DNA of 64,000 nucleotides from Microbacterium commune (GTDB taxonomy: Bacteria > Actinomycetota > Actinomycetes > Actinomycetales > Microbacteriaceae): contig NZ_JACSPX010000001.1 of NCBI RefSeq assembly GCF_014836945.1, positions 452,952 to 516,951 on the forward strand, written 5' to 3'. Positions 61,054 to 64,000 of this stretch are shown one piece after another (within the stretch, counting starts at the first letter, position 1; the number at the start of each line of letters is the position of its first letter). A program made the position numbers and the translations under genes. The notes below the pieces were generated by a model that ran no database searches, had not been told where the DNA came from, and saw only the letters and a program-made list of their open reading frames with translations.

Positions 61054-62928
61054 ATGACTCGCACGGCGCCGTCACGCCGACGCGGGCGCGGCGCGCAGCC
61101 CGAAGGCCCGCGCGCGACGTTCCGCCAGCTGCTCCCCTTCCTGTTCGAGCACAAGAAGGTGCTCGTCGTCGTCGCGGTGCTCAGCATCGTCGGCGCGGCC
61201 GCATCGCTCGCCCAGCCGCTGCTCGTCGGACAGCTCATCGCGCGCGTGCAGCAGGGGCAGACGCTGGGGGCGCTGGTCTGGCTGCTGATCGGCTTTGTGA
61301 TCGCGGCGTCCGTCATCTCGGGCTATCAGCACTACCTGCTGCAGCGCACCGGCACGGCGGTCGTGTACTCCAGCCGCCGCAAGCTCATCGCACGCATCCT
61401 GCATCTGCCGATCAGCGAGTTCGACGCGCGCCGCACCGGAGACCTCGTCTCGCGCGTCGGCACCGACACGACGCTGCTCTACGCCGTGCTCACGCAGGGA
61501 CTCGCGGATGCCGTCGGCGGCGCGATCCTGTTCGTCGGCGCGCTCATCGCGATGCTCATCATCGACCCGCTGCTGCTGCTGCTCATCGTCGTCGTGATCG
61601 GCGTGTCGGTGGTCGTGGTCGTGCTGCTCTCGGGGCGCATCCGCAGCGCGTCGGCCGCGCAGCAGGAGAAGGTCGGCGAACTGGCATCCGGAGTCGAGCG
61701 GGGCATCTCCTCGATCCGCACCGTGCGTGCGTCCGGCGCCACCGAGCGCGAGACGGCGGCCGTGGAGGACCTCGCCGGTGAGGCGTACGGCCTCGGTGTG
61801 CGCATCGCGAAGATCTCGTCGATGGTCGTGCCCGTCGCCGGTGTGGCCCTGCAGCTCTCGCTGCTGGTGGTGCTCGGGGTGGGCGGGTTCCGCGTGGCGT
61901 CGGGCGCTCTCACGATCGCGTCTCTGGTCACCTTCATCATGTTCCTGTTCATGCTCGTGATGCCGCTGGGCCAGGCCTTCGGCGCGATCACCTCGGTGAA
62001 CCAGGCGCTGGGCGCCCTCGGACGCATCCAGGAGGTGCTCGATCTGCCGACCGAGACGCAGGACGACGAACCGGATGCCGTGGCGGCAGCCGCGCCCGTG
62101 GTCGGCGCCCCCGCGATCGAGTTCCGCGACGTGCGCTTTCGCTACCCTGATGCCGTCATCGCCGCCCGGGAGGCGGCCGCCAAGGAGGCTCAGTTCCTGC
62201 TCGCCGACGCGCACCTCGAGCGCGCGTCCGACGGCATCCCGATCGACCGGGATGTGCTGAAGGGGGTCTCGTTCGCCGTGCCGCGCGGCGCGCGCGTGGC
62301 GCTGGTCGGGCCGAGCGGCGCCGGCAAGAGCACCATCCTCTCGCTCATCGAGCGCTTCTACGACCCGACCGGTGGGTCGATCCGCCTCGCCGGACACGAC
62401 GTGCGCACGTACCCGCGTGAGCAGCTGCGCGCCCAGTTCGGCTACGTCGAGCAGGACGCGCCGACGCTCGCCGGCACGCTGGGCGAGAACCTGCGTCTCG
62501 CGGCACCGGATGCCTCGGACGCCGACTGCGAGCGCGTGCTGCGCTCGGTCAACCTCGGCGACGTGCTCGAGCGCAGCCCGCTGGGGCTGGATGCCCCGGT
62601 CGGCGAGGACGGCGTGATGCTCTCGGGCGGTGAGCGTCAGCGCCTCGCCATCGCGCGCGCTCTGCTGACCGAGGCGCCGATCCTGCTGCTCGACGAGTCG
62701 ACCTCGTCGCTCGACGGCGTCAACGAGCAGCGCATGCGCGAGGCCATCGACGCGGCCGCCGCCGACCGCACACTGCTGGTGATCGCGCACCGGCTGTCGA
62801 CCGTGGTCGACAGCGACCTGATCGTGGTGCTGCAGAACGGCGTGGTGGTCGGGCAGGGCACGCACGCCGAGCTCATCGAGTCCACGCCGCTGTACCGCGA
62901 CCTCGCACGGCACCAGCTGCTGGTCTGA
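61054..62928 (+). CDS. ABC exporter, fused permease and ATPase
   Basis: A 624-residue half-transporter that should form a homodimer or pair with another half. The membrane domain (about 20-325) has six helices and the coupling motif ARRTGDLVSRVGTDTTLLYAVL near 128. The ATPase domain has Walker A ALVGPSGAGKSTILSLIERFYDPTGG near 415, the Q-loop FGYVEQDAPTLAGTLGENL, signature MLSGGERQRLAIARAL near 525 and Walker B ILLLDESTSSLD. About 35 extra residues (nt 62151-62250, PDAVIAAREAAAKEAQFLL and beyond) separate the A-loop tyrosine from VLKGVSF, which are normally a few residues apart. The ATG at 61054 has GAGG nearby. Confidence 0.92.
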   Translation: MTRTAPSRRRGRGAQPEGPRATFRQLLPFLFEHKKVLVVVAVLSIVGAAASLAQPLLVGQLIARVQQGQTLGALVWLLIGFVIAASVISGYQHYLLQRTGTAVVYSSRRKLIARILHLPISEFDARRTGDLVSRVGTDTTLLYAVLTQGLADAVGGAILFVGALIAMLIIDPLLLLLIVVVIGVSVVVVVLLSGRIRSASAAQQEKVGELASGVERGISSIRTVRASGATERETAAVEDLAGEAYGLGVRIAKISSMVVPVAGVALQLSLLVVLGVGGFRVASGALTIASLVTFIMFLFMLVMPLGQAFGAITSVNQALGALGRIQEVLDLPTETQDDEPDAVAAAAPVVGAPAIEFRDVRFRYPDAVIAAREAAAKEAQFLLADAHLERASDGIPIDRDVLKGVSFAVPRGARVALVGPSGAGKSTILSLIERFYDPTGGSIRLAGHDVRTYPREQLRAQFGYVEQDAPTLAGTLGENLRLAAPDASDADCERVLRSVNLGDVLERSPLGLDAPVGEDGVMLSGGERQRLAIARALLTEAPILLLDESTSSLDGVNEQRMREAIDAAAADRTLLVIAHRLSTVVDSDLIVVLQNGVVVGQGTHAELIESTPLYRDLARHQLLV

Positions 62929-62932
62929 CCGG

Positions 62933-62963
62933 GGGGCCGACCGGCATCCGGGCTGTCGGACGG
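62933..62963. repeat. Degenerate half-copy of the interspersed palindrome
   Basis: Five G plus CCGAC, then an 11-base spacer, then TGTCGGACGG: this matches the left arm of the repeat family at both ends but has four extra bases and different sequence inside. No right arm follows. It begins five bases after the ABC gene stop. Confidence 0.4.
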
Positions 62964-63050
62964 GTCAGCGGCGGCCGGCGAGTCGCACCCGTCGGGCGGT
63001 GTGCACGCGGCGACGACGCCGACTGGTCCGAAGGGCCCGACCGATCCGGC

Positions 63051-64000
63051 TCAGCCGCCGAGGACGTCGACCTGCACGCCGTCCTTACCCGCGCGCTTCG
63101 CACGGTACATCGCCGCATCCGCCGCGGCGACGACGTCCTCAGCGGAGGGAGGGACGCGGCCGACGTCCGCGCGCCAGTGCACCGCGCCCACGCTGGCCGA
63201 CAGCGGCGAACCCGCCGCTGGACCGTCGAGCGGCTCGCGCACGACGCTGCGTACCCGCTCGGCGAACCTCGTCGTCTCGGCGTCGTCCATGCCGGACGCG
63301 GTGATGAGGAACTCGTCCCCGCCGAGCCTGGCGACCGTGTCGCCCACGCGGCACACGCGCCGCAAACGATCGGCGACGATGCGCAGCACCTCGTCGCCCA
63401 CTCCGTGCCCGAGACGATCGTTGATGCCCTTGAAGCCGTCGAGGTCGAGGAAGAGCACCGCGCACGGGACGCCGTCATGCTCGGTGCGCTCGAGGATGCG
63501 CTGCAGCCTCTGCTCGAAGAGGACCCGGTTCGGCAGCCCGGTGAGGCTGTCGTGCAGAGCGTGATGCTGCAGCTGGTCGCGCAGCCGCAGGTGATCGACC
63601 ACCCGTTCGGCCTGAGCCGCCAGCGCACGCAGCGATTCGAGCTCGTCCGCCTCGAGGGAGCGTGCCCGCCGGAACCAGCAGTGGATCTCGCCGAGCACGA
63701 CCGTTCGCTCGCCCATCGTGCGGACGATCGGCGTCGTCACCAGCGCCTCGATGCCGGACGCCTGCAGCGCAGCCGCGTCCTGCGGGGCCGCCAGCGCGAT
63801 CTGCTCGACGTCCCGGCACACGAGCTGCTGCGCGGAAGCCGCAGGCCGCGCGTCGAGCAGCACTCCCGGTGGGTGATCGCCCCATCGACGCACCTCGGCG
63901 CCCGCCTGCCCTGAGGTGTGCACGAGGCGAACCGCCGTCCACGCTGTGGACATCGCCCGGCTCGCCGCACTCACGAGGGTCTCGCCCAGGTCGTCCAGTC
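63051..64000 (-). CDS. Diguanylate cyclase (GGDEF), truncated by the window edge
   Basis: The frame runs open to the last base on the minus strand, so the N-terminus lies beyond the window. About 316 residues are visible. The first 155 look like a GAF sensor (TTPIVRTMGERTVVLGEIHCWF). The GGDEF domain follows: HDSLTGLPNRVLFEQRLQRIL, CAVLFLDLDGFKGINDRLGHGVGDEVL with the metal Asp and substrate Asn, and ARLGGDEFLI with an intact active-site loop. AADAAMYRAKRAGKDGV closes it. It should make c-di-GMP. A typical RxxD inhibitory site is not evident five residues before GGDEF (VGDTVARLGGDEF). Confidence 0.93.
   Translation of the reverse strand, partial: LDDLGETLVSAASRAMSTAWTAVRLVHTSGQAGAEVRRWGDHPPGVLLDARPAASAQQLVCRDVEQIALAAPQDAAALQASGIEALVTTPIVRTMGERTVVLGEIHCWFRRARSLEADELESLRALAAQAERVVDHLRLRDQLQHHALHDSLTGLPNRVLFEQRLQRILERTEHDGVPCAVLFLDLDGFKGINDRLGHGVGDEVLRIVADRLRRVCRVGDTVARLGGDEFLITASGMDDAETTRFAERVRSVVREPLDGPAAGSPLSASVGAVHWRADVGRVPPSAEDVVAAADAAMYRAKRAGKDGVQVDVLGG

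Noticed and set aside
63051..63974. GTG at 63974 as the start of the GGDEF protein
   Set aside because: The frame stays open with protein-like sequence (LDDLGETLVSAAS) to the end of the window, so the real start is probably outside.

Overview
The window is a stretch of chromosome from a high-GC actinobacterium, most likely Microbacterium or a close Microbacteriaceae relative. Support comes from the GC content of roughly 70%, frequent GTG starts, many ATGA stop/start overlaps, and typical neighbourhoods (ispH next to xseAB; DUF4307-greA; eno-ftsB-DUF501; a fused cydDC beside cydAB; the rib operon behind an FMN riboswitch). There is no prophage, integrase, insertion sequence, rRNA or CRISPR array. 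About 60 protein genes and one tRNA fill the sequence; the longest gene-free gap is 347 bases.

Layout. 0-3 kb: an orphan protein, a small membrane protein and ispH (minus). 3-7.5 kb: xseA, then xseB-DUF4245-beta carbonic anhydrase-fumC joined by 4-base overlaps. 7.7-10 kb: a small accessory-looking patch with an AbiEi/DUF559-type protein, a lipoprotein and a secreted PKD-like protein. Four copies of a 67-base palindrome are scattered from 3 to 10 kb. 10-22 kb: phoH, uppS, trhA, luxS, greA, ilvA, an AI-2E-family transporter, a YcaQ-like glycosylase, lemA, and a coupled sugar-acid oxidase plus alanine-racemase-fold pair. 22.46 kb: a tRNA with anticodon TAA. 22.6-31 kb (minus): ndh, a subtilase, DUF501, ftsB, eno, an O-methyltransferase, then a GntR-DUF1648-CPBP operon. 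31-40.7 kb: an APC permease, hisS, mazG, nhaA, ppc, gdhA and a gamma carbonic anhydrase-like protein. 40.7-48.2 kb: the cytochrome bd locus, cydAB and a fused cydDC flanking a BlaI repressor and M56 protease. 48-54 kb: mfd, an EamA transporter, a GNAT enzyme and an Fpg/Nei glycosylase. 54.3-58 kb: FMN riboswitch and ribD-ribE-ribBA-ribH. 58-64 kb: a small membrane protein, an MFS transporter, an S66 peptidase, an ABC exporter and a truncated GGDEF protein at the edge.

Most of the genes are housekeeping: isoprenoid and lipid-carrier synthesis (ispH, uppS), DNA repair (xseAB, mfd, Fpg, YcaQ), central carbon and nitrogen metabolism (fumC, eno, ppc, gdhA, ilvA), respiration (ndh, cydABDC), CO2/bicarbonate exchange and riboflavin synthesis. 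The most striking regulatory signal is at the bd oxidase locus. Three 17-base dyads of the form TTCnAC-N5-rTAGAA stand exactly 21 bases apart between cydA and blaI, and a fourth, perfect one covers the cydDC promoter, which points to a BlaI-controlled cytochrome bd regulon. A second genome-style signal is a TAnnnT hexamer followed by exactly six bases and a start codon at more than a dozen genes, which indicates widespread leaderless transcription. All assignments come from reading the sequence alone; no database search was run.
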